A DNA stretch of 64,000 bases, taken from positions 1 through 64,000 of the forward strand of contig NZ_ANNU01000013.1 of NCBI RefSeq assembly GCF_000346615.1, written 5' to 3'. The notes under the pieces were generated by a model. That model had not been told where the DNA came from. It worked only from the letters and a program-made list of their open reading frames with translations, and searched no databases. Both the position numbers and the translations under genes were made by a program. Source of the stretch: Nafulsella turpanensis ZLM-10 (GTDB lineage: Bacteria; Bacteroidota; Bacteroidia; Cytophagales; Cyclobacteriaceae). This document shows, piece after piece, positions 37,425 through 45,633 of this stretch (positions are counted from its first letter, which is position 1; each line of letters begins with the position of its first letter).

Positions 37425-38778
37425 ACAATCGAAATGGTGGCCTGTGCTCCGGGTTCTTTTTCTTTTTCTAACTCTTTGTGCTGCCTCCTTTGTGCTGGTA
37501 AAAGAAAAGTATGTCTATTTTCTTCCCTTAGCCCCCCTTATTCTTTTACAGCTCATCTCGCTTGTTCGTTCGCAATGGAGAGCACAGGCAGAGCTGCAGC
37601 AGTTTGTTGATTCCATCCACTATCGAGATTTTTCGAGGAGCTTCGACGTGAAAGGCTCCCCTGCCGAATTAAAGGAACTCCGTAAGGGCTTCAATGAAAT
37701 AAGCAGTACATTCCAGATCATCAGCAGAGAAAAGGAAACCCAGTACCATTACCTGCAAAAAATCCTGGAGTTGGTAGAAACAGGCATTCTCTCTTATGAG
37801 CTGGAAACCGGCAAGGTAGTGTGGATGAACGAATCTCTAAAAAGGCTCTTACAGTTGCCGTTTTTAAAAAGTATTCATTCGCTGGAAAAAAGAGACGCCA
37901 GGCTCTACAAAGAAATTCAGGCCCTACAGGCAGGGCATAATAAGATCGCCACTGCCCATCTTGATAAAGATGATTTTAAAGTTCTAATTTCCGCCACCGT
38001 TTTTCAAACAGACGGAAAAAAGTACAAGCTTATTGCCTTTCAAAATGTTAATGCTGCATTAGATGAAACAGAATCCAGGGCATGGCAAAAACTTCTGAGC
38101 GTGATGACCCACGAAATCATGAATTCCGTAGCGCCCATATCCTCCCTGGCAGATACCCTAAAGAATCGCCTGCAGGAAAGCATGGCAAAAGGAGCCTCTC
38201 CGGAAGATTTTGAAGATTTGGAAGTAGGAATCCGTACTATTAAGCACCGTAGTGACGGCTTATTAAAGTTTGCCGAAACATACCGTAACCTCAGCAAAAT
38301 TACCACTCTTAATCTCAACGCAGTAGACATTAGAGAAGTGTTTATCAATCTCCAGCGCCTGATGCAGCCCACCCTGACGCAGAAAAAAATTAAGCTGGAA
38401 GTTGATTTGAAAGAACCTGATTTGTTTTTGCAGGCAGACATTAACCTGCTGGACCAGGTATTTATCAACCTAATCATAAATGCAATAGAAGCAGTAAAGG
38501 ACTCCCCCGAACCTAAAATTTCCTTATCTGCCTACCGGATTGCAGATAAAAAAGTAATGGTAAAGGTAGCGGATAATGGAACCGGCATGTCAAAAGAGGT
38601 ACAGGAAAAAATATTTATACCCTTTTTCAGCACTAAAAAGCAGGGAAGCGGCATTGGCCTGAGCCTGTGCAAGCAAATTGTGGTGCTCCATGGAGGCAGC
38701 ATCCAATTACAATCAATTGAAGGGGTAGGCACAGCTTTTTTCCTGCGGTTCCCTATGAGCCGCGGCCATGAGCAATGA
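37414..38778 (+). CDS. Membrane sensor histidine kinase partner of the sigma-54 regulator
   Basis: 454 residues. Two N-terminal TMs (about 10-28 and 34-51) leave almost no periplasmic loop, so the signal is probably sensed in or near the membrane. A linker resembling HAMP is followed by a PAS-like domain (about 110-215), then HisKA with phosphoacceptor His233 in VMTHEIMNSVAP and HATPase_c with INLIINAIEAV, DNGTGMS and GSGIGLSLC. The HEIMNSVAPI form of the H-box is of the NtrB/NtrY style that pairs with sigma-54 activators. The gene overlap with the regulator supports a cognate pair. Confidence 0.95.
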   Translation: MEFKQSKWWPVLRVLFLFLTLCAASFVLVKEKYVYFLPLAPLILLQLISLVRSQWRAQAELQQFVDSIHYRDFSRSFDVKGSPAELKELRKGFNEISSTFQIISREKETQYHYLQKILELVETGILSYELETGKVVWMNESLKRLLQLPFLKSIHSLEKRDARLYKEIQALQAGHNKIATAHLDKDDFKVLISATVFQTDGKKYKLIAFQNVNAALDETESRAWQKLLSVMTHEIMNSVAPISSLADTLKNRLQESMAKGASPEDFEDLEVGIRTIKHRSDGLLKFAETYRNLSKITTLNLNAVDIREVFINLQRLMQPTLTQKKIKLEVDLKEPDLFLQADINLLDQVFINLIINAIEAVKDSPEPKISLSAYRIADKKVMVKVADNGTGMSKEVQEKIFIPFFSTKKQGSGIGLSLCKQIVVLHGGSIQLQSIEGVGTAFFLRFPMSRGHEQ

Positions 38779-39224
38779 AATTTACCATCAATGGAGGTCT
38801 TTTGTTCAGCCGCAAATACCCGGCACCTGATGAGCAGCAGAAAAGGTTCAGCTGGCAAATGCCGCGGAATCGCTGTGAAAACAGAGGTACCGCTGCAGAG
38901 AGTGCTTCTTTCCATATTTACCTCAGAAGTTGTAGAAGAATGGAATCTGAATTACAAAATTACATTAGCTCTCTCTCTGCCCGGAACTCCTAAGGTTCAA
39001 ATCCATCATTAATTTTTATATTGAGCCGGTTTTAGATAGGAAGCACTCAGAATAGGTGGCAGGAAGGGTAATATTAGTGGAAAAACCTTTTCTGCTGCTC
39101 ATCAGCCAATACCGGCTGACTTTCAGTTCCATATAGCCATACCGTTAAGCACAACTGTACTACCAGTTGCCTGGTACAAAACCGCCTTTTTTTAATTCAG
39201 AAAGAAAATTAATAACAACCAAAC
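38779..39224. other. Intergenic region after the kinase gene
   Basis: 446 bp. Two overlapping frames of 72-73 codons (starting at 38775 and 38791) show no recognisable domain and are not called. A small hairpin TACCAG-TTGC-CTGGTA lies at 39161-39176, about 50 bp before the next gene. Confidence 0.45.
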
Positions 39225-40445
39225 ATGAAAAAACTATTACTATTTCTTTTATTAACAGTTCTTTGTATGGAGGCTCACTCACAGATCTCCTTTGAAAGAG
39301 GGCATTTTATCGATAATTCTGATCAAAAAGTAGAATGCCTGATTAAGAATATAGACTGGAAAGACAACCCCACTGAGTTTGAATATAAATTATCTGAAAA
39401 CACAGAACCAAGAAAAGCCTCCATTGAATCTGTTAAAGAATTTGAAATTTACAGTGCATCCAGGTATGTAAGGCACCGCGTAAATATTGACAGGTCAAGT
39501 GAAATGCTCAGCCAACTGACCAGCTTCAGGAAGCCGGTATTCCAGGAAGAGGTCCTTTTTTTAAAAATACTTGTAGAAGGTGATGCCAGCTTATTTTTAT
39601 ATGCAGATGGAAACCTGCAAAAGTATTTTTATAAGCATGACAGCTCTACAGTCGAACAACTAATTTTTAAAAAATACAAAACTCCCGACAATCAAATCAA
39701 TGAAAATAACAGATTCAGGCAGCAGCTGTGGAACGATTTAAAATGCCCCACCCTCTCCTTACATAAAGTTGAAAATTTAGGATACAACAAAAAAGAATTA
39801 ACCAATTTTTTCATAAAACATAACCAATGTAAGAATTCCGATTTTACAAGTCCTGAAAACCAGGACAGGGACTTATTTAACCTCACCGCCAGACCTGGTA
39901 TATACAGCTCTTCATTAAGTATACAAAACTATTATTTAGATTCCAGAAGTACTGTTTTTGGGAGTAAACCTGGTCTCAGGTTCGGACTTGAGCTGGAATT
40001 CATTTTACCCTATAATAAAAATAAATGGGCTCTCCTGGTAGAACCAACTTTTCAATCTTTTAAGGCAGAAGCAACAGATGAAGCAAATGATATAAAAGGA
40101 GGCAAAATCAACAAGAGCATTAATTACCAGTCCCTTGAGCTTCCTCTCAGTTTAAGACACTATTTTTTTCTGAATGAAAAATCTAAAGTGTTCATCAATG
40201 CTTCTTATATTTTTGACTTCCCTTTTCATTCTTCCATTGAATTTACCAGATCAGACGAATCAGTTCTGTATTCACTGGATATCGTGACCAATAATAATTT
40301 TTCAATGGGAGTTGGCTACGAATATAATAACAGGTACAGCATAGAGTTAAGATATCATACCAGCAGAGAAGTTTTGTTTGAGTATGTATACTGGGGTTCA
40401 AACTACCAAACATCCTCCATAATACTGGGGTATACCTTATTTTAA
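39225..40445 (+). CDS. Secreted outer-membrane beta-barrel-like protein
   Basis: 406 residues. A signal peptide ends near MEAHSQ. The N-terminal half (about 20-210) contains the FERGHFIDNSDQKVECLIKN and NPTEFEYKLSENTE segments seen in a family of Bacteroidota outer-membrane proteins of unknown role. The C-terminal half (about 215-406) is a run of amphipathic strands (ARPGIYSSSLSIQ, LRFGLELEFIL, LSLRHYFFLN, SMGVGYEYNNRYSIELRYH) ending with GYTLF, whose final aromatic residue is typical of outer-membrane barrels. The gene looks more AT-rich than its neighbours. Confidence 0.78.
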   Translation: MKKLLLFLLLTVLCMEAHSQISFERGHFIDNSDQKVECLIKNIDWKDNPTEFEYKLSENTEPRKASIESVKEFEIYSASRYVRHRVNIDRSSEMLSQLTSFRKPVFQEEVLFLKILVEGDASLFLYADGNLQKYFYKHDSSTVEQLIFKKYKTPDNQINENNRFRQQLWNDLKCPTLSLHKVENLGYNKKELTNFFIKHNQCKNSDFTSPENQDRDLFNLTARPGIYSSSLSIQNYYLDSRSTVFGSKPGLRFGLELEFILPYNKNKWALLVEPTFQSFKAEATDEANDIKGGKINKSINYQSLELPLSLRHYFFLNEKSKVFINASYIFDFPFHSSIEFTRSDESVLYSLDIVTNNNFSMGVGYEYNNRYSIELRYHTSREVLFEYVYWGSNYQTSSIILGYTLF

Positions 40446-40640
40446 TATCGGCTCCCGAAGCAAGGCAACTCCTTTTAGCAACATCTTCGATGGAACTGGT
40501 ATCTTTTCCCTTGCCTAAATTTTAGCAAAAAAAGGGTTGTACATTTTACATCCGGCTCTGCCGGGGATCTCGCAACAATAAGAGGGAAATTAGTCAACTG
40601 CCGGAATAACCCTGTGCATAGAAGAAAAGATAGTTTTATC

Positions 40641-40685
40641 TGGGTACTTCCCTGGTTATTTTTCCCGGGAAGTACCCATTCTTTT
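40641..40685 (+). terminator. Strong terminator-like hairpin
   Basis: TGGGTACTTCCC (40641-40652) pairs perfectly with GGGAAGTACCCA (40667-40678) around a 14-nt loop, then TTCTTTTG. It is nearly 200 bp after the barrel gene stop. Confidence 0.7.
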
Positions 40686-40969
40686 GTAATCTCTTTTACA
40701 CTTGGCTCTCTGCCTGTTAGGTTTATAAAAATTACCTCTTATTGCAGAAGGACTTTTTTCCTTCGCTTCAGCGAACGTGTACCTGACTATCGGCTTTCCA
40801 TAAATTAGCGCTCCTGCCACTTGGGTCATTTTTTTCTTCCTGAATAATTTTGCAGAACAGTACTTTACTGAAGAGGAGGCAGTATGATTTATTCTTTCAA
40901 TTTGATTATCCCTCTCATCCACCTAAAACTGCTAACAGCATTTTCTCTCAATGCTTTGCCTAAATTCAG

Positions 40970-40977
40970 TATCTTTG
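40970..40977 (+). promoter_or_regulatory. -7 box match before the adenine methylase gene
   Basis: TATCTTTG is an exact match to TAnnTTTG, 20 nt before the ATG. No TTG lies at a suitable -33 distance, so the call is weak. Confidence 0.35.
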
Positions 40978-40997
40978 AAAACACCTTTTAGCAGAGC

Positions 40998-41960
40998 ATG
41001 TCAGAAGTTGAAGCAAAGATAAAACCTTTTTTGAAGTGGGCAGGCGGCAAAACCCAGCTATTACCTTCCATTGAAACTAAACTCATTCAACGGTTACATA
41101 AAAACACTTCTGTAAACTATATTGAACCATTTGTGGGTAGCGGTGCTGTTTTGTTCTTCCTCCTCAGGAAGTACGGGAAGCATATAAAACGTGCTGTCAT
41201 AAATGATTTAAACCCGGTATTAACAGATTGCTATAGTATCATCAAGCAATCGCCTGAGCCCCTCATCAGCCAACTGGCAAAGCTTGAACAGCAGTATTTT
41301 AGCTTCTCCGGGCAGGAGGACAGGAAAAAGCTTTTTCTAGAAAAAAGAGAGGAGTTTAATCATTTGGAAGGCGAAGCAGTACGAAAAAGTGCGCTGATGA
41401 TATTCTTAAATAAAACCTGTTTTAACGGGCTATACAGGGTCAATTCAAAGGGCTTTTTTAATGTTCCCTTTGGCAAATATGCAAAACCAACCATTTGTAA
41501 TGCAGAGGTAATACGAGCGAATAGCCAGGCACTTCAGAAGGTGGAAATCTTAAACACTGATTTTACGGAAACGGAAAGCTATATTAATGAGCAGACTTTC
41601 TTCTATCTGGACCCCCCGTATAAACCCCTCAGCACAACGGCCTCCTTTAATACGTATGCCAAAGGTGGTTTTTTTGATGATGATCAGCTTAGGCTTAAAG
41701 CTTTCTGCGATTTGGTAAATAAGGGAGGGGCCTATTTTGTGCAGAGTAATTCTGATACCACCAACAATGATGAGAGTAATACCTTCTTTCAGGAGCTGTA
41801 CAAGGAATACACTATTGAAAGGGTAAAAGCGAAGCGGGCTATCAACTCAAAAGGGAGCGGCCGTGGTGAGATATTTGAGTTGATCATATCAAACGATCAT
41901 GTGCTGGGAAATACCACTTCCCCGGATGCGGATGCTCTTAAATCCTCTTTAAATTCTTAA
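40998..41960 (+). CDS. dam: Dam-family DNA adenine methylase
   Basis: 320 residues, in the range of the Dam/M.DpnII family (N6-adenine methylation, class alpha). Motif X is FLKWAGGKTQLL (11-22), motif I is FVGSGAVLFF (45-54), and motif IV DPPY sits at 205-208. The segment CFNGLYRVNSKGFFNVPFGK (about 141-160) is characteristic of the target-recognition part. It probably methylates GATC-like sites, but specificity cannot be read directly. No mobile-element gene is adjacent. The convergent gene at 42233-42754 has a PD-(D/E)XK-like motif. Confidence 0.93.
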   Translation: MSEVEAKIKPFLKWAGGKTQLLPSIETKLIQRLHKNTSVNYIEPFVGSGAVLFFLLRKYGKHIKRAVINDLNPVLTDCYSIIKQSPEPLISQLAKLEQQYFSFSGQEDRKKLFLEKREEFNHLEGEAVRKSALMIFLNKTCFNGLYRVNSKGFFNVPFGKYAKPTICNAEVIRANSQALQKVEILNTDFTETESYINEQTFFYLDPPYKPLSTTASFNTYAKGGFFDDDQLRLKAFCDLVNKGGAYFVQSNSDTTNNDESNTFFQELYKEYTIERVKAKRAINSKGSGRGEIFELIISNDHVLGNTTSPDADALKSSLNS

Positions 41961-42232
41961 AGCGATCCTCCGCTCTTCCCGGGTTATTTGTTTGCCCTGA
42001 AAGTTGAAAAGAAATTATACTGCTGGCCGTCCTGTGGTAAATGAATTTTCTTTCTTTTGCTCATTTCCCTTTCAATAAATTCATGATAGCTCTTTCTACA
42101 GAAACAGGTAAATGAGAACTGGAAGTGAAGGTGAGAAAAATTATTTCTATCATTTATTCACAATCATTAAAAGCCTGGAAGACTGCAATAAAGAATTGTA
42201 GTACCAACTTTCCGTTATTCTTTATCACATGG

Positions 42233-42754
42233 TCAAATCTTCAGAATTTTTACCCCCGCAACTTCAGTAGTCACCCTGTGGCGAGGGACTAAACGCCCCA
42301 CCGTTACATAATGCTCTCCCCTTCCTACAGGCGTAGAAGTTTTTCTTTCCTGAAATGTCTCTTCATTTTTCTTAAACCAGTCTCTTGTTGCCGGCATAGG
42401 TAAAATATGGAGCTCTCTTTCTTCCACGAAGTAATAATAAATAAAACTGGCCTCCGTGTACATAAAGCAGCCGGGTGTGCCTTTCTCTTCATTACTGACC
42501 GTTTCAAAAAAGTAGTTCCCTGTTTTATGCCACCTGTCCCCTTTAATTTCTATGCCAATTGTTTTTACAGCTCCTTCTTCGGTCTTCACTATCCACAATA
42601 CATCAATATCCTTTTCCCGGTAAATGGGGTCATTTTCAACATTAATAACATCAACGGTCTTCGATTGCCTTCTTAACAGGGCTTCTATATCTGCAGCTGC
42701 CTGTTTGGCAACTTCAGATGCCCGATTCATGGAATATCTGCGTAAATTTGCCAC
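42233..42754 (-). CDS. Hypothetical protein with PD-(D/E)XK nuclease-like motif
   Basis: 173 residues with no signal peptide. The core has IDVLWIV (Asp51 on a strand), then GIEIKGDRW with Glu69-x-Lys71, the D-x(n)-ExK arrangement of the PD-(D/E)XK phosphodiesterase superfamily. A helical start (MNRASEVAKQAAADIEALL) and later strands FIYYYFVEERELHILPM complete a plausible fold. It could be a nuclease, or a structural relative that has lost activity. It sits convergent to the Dam-type gene, 272 bp away. No family name is claimed. Confidence 0.7.
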   Translation of the reverse strand: MANLRRYSMNRASEVAKQAAADIEALLRRQSKTVDVINVENDPIYREKDIDVLWIVKTEEGAVKTIGIEIKGDRWHKTGNYFFETVSNEEKGTPGCFMYTEASFIYYYFVEERELHILPMPATRDWFKKNEETFQERKTSTPVGRGEHYVTVGRLVPRHRVTTEVAGVKILKI

Positions 42755-42895
42755 CTTCGGTTTATCTTTTAAGCTGTAAAATCGAGAAACCAGACTACAG
42801 AATGCTTCTTCAAACTTTAAATCTCCAGTGTATATAGTTGATGCCTGAAGAGCTTTTTTAACTTCAGCTCCTACAGGAGTACCTAAACAGATGAC

Positions 42896-44005
42896 TTACC
42901 ACCATGGCTTCACAGGGAGCTTTGAGTCCACCACTACCTGCTCGCCTATCCGGGGAGTAACTACTGTTACCCCCTTTTCTTTGGCTTTTGCCGTCACCCT
43001 TTCAACTGGCTCATTCCAGGCATGGAGGGAAAGGGTAAACTTACCCCAGTGTACAGGCATTAACACCTTTCCTTTTAAATCCAGATGCGCCTGTACTGTT
43101 TCCTCTGGCATCATATGAATGTTGGGCCAGTAAGGATGATATTGACCGCACTCCAGCAGGGTTAAATCGAAAGGCCCGAACAGATTGCCGATTTCTTTAA
43201 AGTGAGGCCCATAACCCGAATCCCCACCCAAATACAAGGAGTGCTGTTTACTTTTAAGTACATAGGAGGCCCAGAGGGTTTTATTTCGATCGGTGATTCC
43301 CCTGCCTGAAAAGTGGCGGGCTGGTGTGGCAATAAGCTGCAGGTCCGCCACAAGTGGGATTTCTTCCCACCAGTCGAGTTCATGAATTTGATCGGAAGAG
43401 ACACCCCATCTTTCCAGGTGGGCCCCTACTCCTAATGGAACATAAAAGCCCTTTGCTTTATGGGCTAGCTTTTGAATGGTGGGATAATCGAGGTGATCGT
43501 AATGATCATGCGTTATCAGCACAAAATCAATAGCAGGCAAATCCTCTACTCCAATCTCTGTTGTGCCGGCAAAGGCTTTTGTTCCCACAAAATCAAAAGG
43601 AGAAGTTCTTTCACTAAAGACCGGGTCAACCAAAAGATTGTAACCAGACAACTGCAGCAGGTAAGAGGAATGGCCGAACCAGGTAAGGTGGGGGTTTCCG
43701 GATGAAGGAGTCTCCTTCATATTTCTTTTCACTACCAGAATAGCTTCCTGAGGAGCTCTGCTTTCGCCTCCCGCCAACTGCTGCCGCAGCAGGTCTATAT
43801 AAGAGGCTTCGGGAGCCATTACAGGAGTTTCCACCAGATTATGGAATTTCCCGTCCTTATAGTTGGGAGACTTTCGATATCGGAGAAGTTGTTCCTTCGT
43901 TGGTTTTCCTCCAAAAGGTGGTTGATGAATGACAAATAAGGTGGTTGCACCGATTAGGCCGGTGGCTATTAGTAACGGAATCATAATTTTCTTCAGGAAT
44001 TTCAT
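42896..44005 (-). CDS. MBL-fold metal-dependent hydrolase (UlaG/NAPE-PLD-like)
   Basis: 369 residues from MKFLKKIMIPLL. An upstream ATG at 44038 adds 11 unlikely residues. A hydrophobic N-terminus (about 5-27) suggests a membrane anchor or signal. The metallo-beta-lactamase core has WFGHSSYLLQL, the metal motif THDHYDH, a later histidine in ARHFSGR, GGDSGYG and MPVHWGKF. This pattern matches the UlaG-like and N-acyl-phosphatidylethanolamine phospholipase D-like branch. The substrate is unknown. Confidence 0.9.
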   Translation of the reverse strand: MKFLKKIMIPLLIATGLIGATTLFVIHQPPFGGKPTKEQLLRYRKSPNYKDGKFHNLVETPVMAPEASYIDLLRQQLAGGESRAPQEAILVVKRNMKETPSSGNPHLTWFGHSSYLLQLSGYNLLVDPVFSERTSPFDFVGTKAFAGTTEIGVEDLPAIDFVLITHDHYDHLDYPTIQKLAHKAKGFYVPLGVGAHLERWGVSSDQIHELDWWEEIPLVADLQLIATPARHFSGRGITDRNKTLWASYVLKSKQHSLYLGGDSGYGPHFKEIGNLFGPFDLTLLECGQYHPYWPNIHMMPEETVQAHLDLKGKVLMPVHWGKFTLSLHAWNEPVERVTAKAKEKGVTVVTPRIGEQVVVDSKLPVKPWW

Positions 44006-44119
44006 GAATGTGAAAGATCCTCCAGGACCTGCAGGCATTCAGCAAAGATAAAGTATTTTCCAACCGCTCCGTAATCATTTCCACGACAGTGGATTCAGAA
44101 ACAAAGCCCTCTTTATCAA

Positions 44120-44602
44120 TTACTTGCTGCTAAAGAAGAGTCTTTTCAGCGGAACCAGCGTAGCAAAATTCAACAGTGCACCTGTTACACAGTATATGCA
44201 CACCTTTTTTTGTTTGGTTGCCATGTTATATAGGTAAAAAGCACCCCCGGCTGCCTGTCCTATGGAATTAGCAGCCACAAGGTAGTCAAATACATTTTTC
44301 CGTTTCTTCTTCTTCAAAGCTGCACCAATTGTCACCAGGTTAGCCGCATACATTAGCAGGCTTACCGGCCCGTCGGGTACTCCTGCTATTTGGGCTTCTT
44401 TAGAGGCATTAACATAATCAGAATCAAAAATTTTCGTCGGAAAATCGGGTATGTGTTTAATAATACCGAGCTGATAAAGGGAAATAGGAATAAAATCTAT
44501 AATTCCTGCTGCACTAAGCAGGGCAATATCGCGGCGGTGCAGTGCCTTTTGATCGTTTCTGCTTTGAATCTTCCTTACCACTGTCTTTTTTACCTTTTCC
44601 AT
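44120..44602 (-). CDS. Small VKOR-like membrane protein
   Basis: 160 residues with about four hydrophobic segments. The GVPDGPVSLLMYAANLV segment and the CIYC redox motif (about residues 134-137) near the C-terminus resemble vitamin K epoxide reductase (VKOR) proteins. The second, loop cysteine pair of bacterial VKORs is missing (the region DSDYVNASKEAQ has none), and no thioredoxin-like domain is fused. It may act with an external thiol partner. It starts with a basic, soluble head (MEKVKKTVVRKIQSR). Convergence with the SPW-VKOR fusion at 51439 is noted in findings. Confidence 0.72.
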   Translation of the reverse strand: MEKVKKTVVRKIQSRNDQKALHRRDIALLSAAGIIDFIPISLYQLGIIKHIPDFPTKIFDSDYVNASKEAQIAGVPDGPVSLLMYAANLVTIGAALKKKKRKNVFDYLVAANSIGQAAGGAFYLYNMATKQKKVCIYCVTGALLNFATLVPLKRLFFSSK

Positions 44603-44768
44603 CGCTAAAAATTAAAAATTTAATATGATCATTCCTTTCTCCACCTCACCTCCTAACTTTACTATACTGTTTTTATGCCTGTTTAGCTAAATAGGAAGCG
44701 AAATAAAAAGAGAGGGGCTAAGGACTAATTGTCTTTCAACTTCTCTTCATCTATGATAGGCTCTATCA

Positions 44769-45386
44769 TCAGGGTTTCCTGGCCCTGATAACATTACCTT
44801 CCCACAGGAAATAAATCCTGAATGTCTCCTCCCTGTCAAAAGCAAAGCCTGCCTTTTCTACCATTTCACGCATTTGCTACGGATAAAAAGCCTGATGGTG
44901 TGCCGGATCAACCCATCGAACAAGCCACCTGAAGTACTTTACCGGCAGGCTATTCTTCGTGTAATCCAGCAGAACTAAAGTGCCTCCTCCTTTCAGGAGA
45001 GAATTGAAATGGAGAAGCGTTTCTGCTGGTTCTGGCAGATAATGCAGAACACTGCTGGACACCACCAGGTCGAAATTTGTCCCATACTCCTGCTTATTCA
45101 GCAGTACCACCTTTTCCTGCTGTCTTTCCGGCAGCTTTTCAAGCTTATTCCGGGCCTGACGGAGCATTTCTTCTGCAGGGTCATAAGCTGTTACCTCCTT
45201 CAGTTTCGGCTTATGCCTGAGCAGTATTTTTATCAGCTCTCCTGTACCACAACCAAAGTCCAGCACCCTTTTCCCCTCAAGTGAAGCCGGCAAATATTCC
45301 ATCAATTTATGGAGGGTCCTTCTGGTGTAATTCTTCCATCTTTGGTCATAGGTGCCCGCAATTTTATTGTAATGCCCTTTTCCCAT
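44769..45386 (-). pseudogene. Class I SAM methyltransferase interrupted by an in-frame TAG
   Basis: The first 169 codons encode a methyltransferase core: RVLDFGCGTGELI (motif I), AYDPAEEML (acidic strand-2 end), NFDLVVSSSVLHYL and LLKGGGTLVLLDY. A TAG stop sits at 44877-44879. The same frame then continues for 35 codons (MREMVEKAGF ... FRIYFLWEG ... RARKP) to a TGA at 44769-44771. This continuation reads as the normal C-terminal helix and last strands of the family, and full length would be about 205 residues. The simplest reading is a nonsense mutation; readthrough or a sequencing error are alternatives. Confidence 0.75.
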
Positions 45387-45633
45387 TTATCTCCAGCCTC
45401 AGGCCGGGAAGGGAGAAATATGAAGAGAGTTTAAGGCACCTCTCCAGAAAAGAACCTGTTATATCAGGTGTTTTTCTGCTGTCTTCCTCTTCCCTGGCTA
45501 ATTCTTTTATTCTCTACTTCTTCTTTTCACGAGCTTGAGGCTTTTCCACCCCTCCTGCTTAATTTTCAAACTATCATAAAAGGCAATGGTTTAAGTTGGA
45601 AGTCAAACACCTTATTCCTTAAACAGAAAGATA

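Larger units (their letters stand above)
40446..40997. other. Intergenic region with strong hairpin and -7 box
   Basis: 552 bp. It contains the strong terminator-like hairpin at 40641-40685 and a -7 box before the methylase gene. No gene was found; short frames here lack family features. Confidence 0.5.

Noticed and set aside
38775-39012. 72- and 73-residue frames at the end of the kinase gene (one overlapping its stop as ATGA)
   Set aside because: No recognisable family; low-complexity composition; two competing frames in the same stretch.
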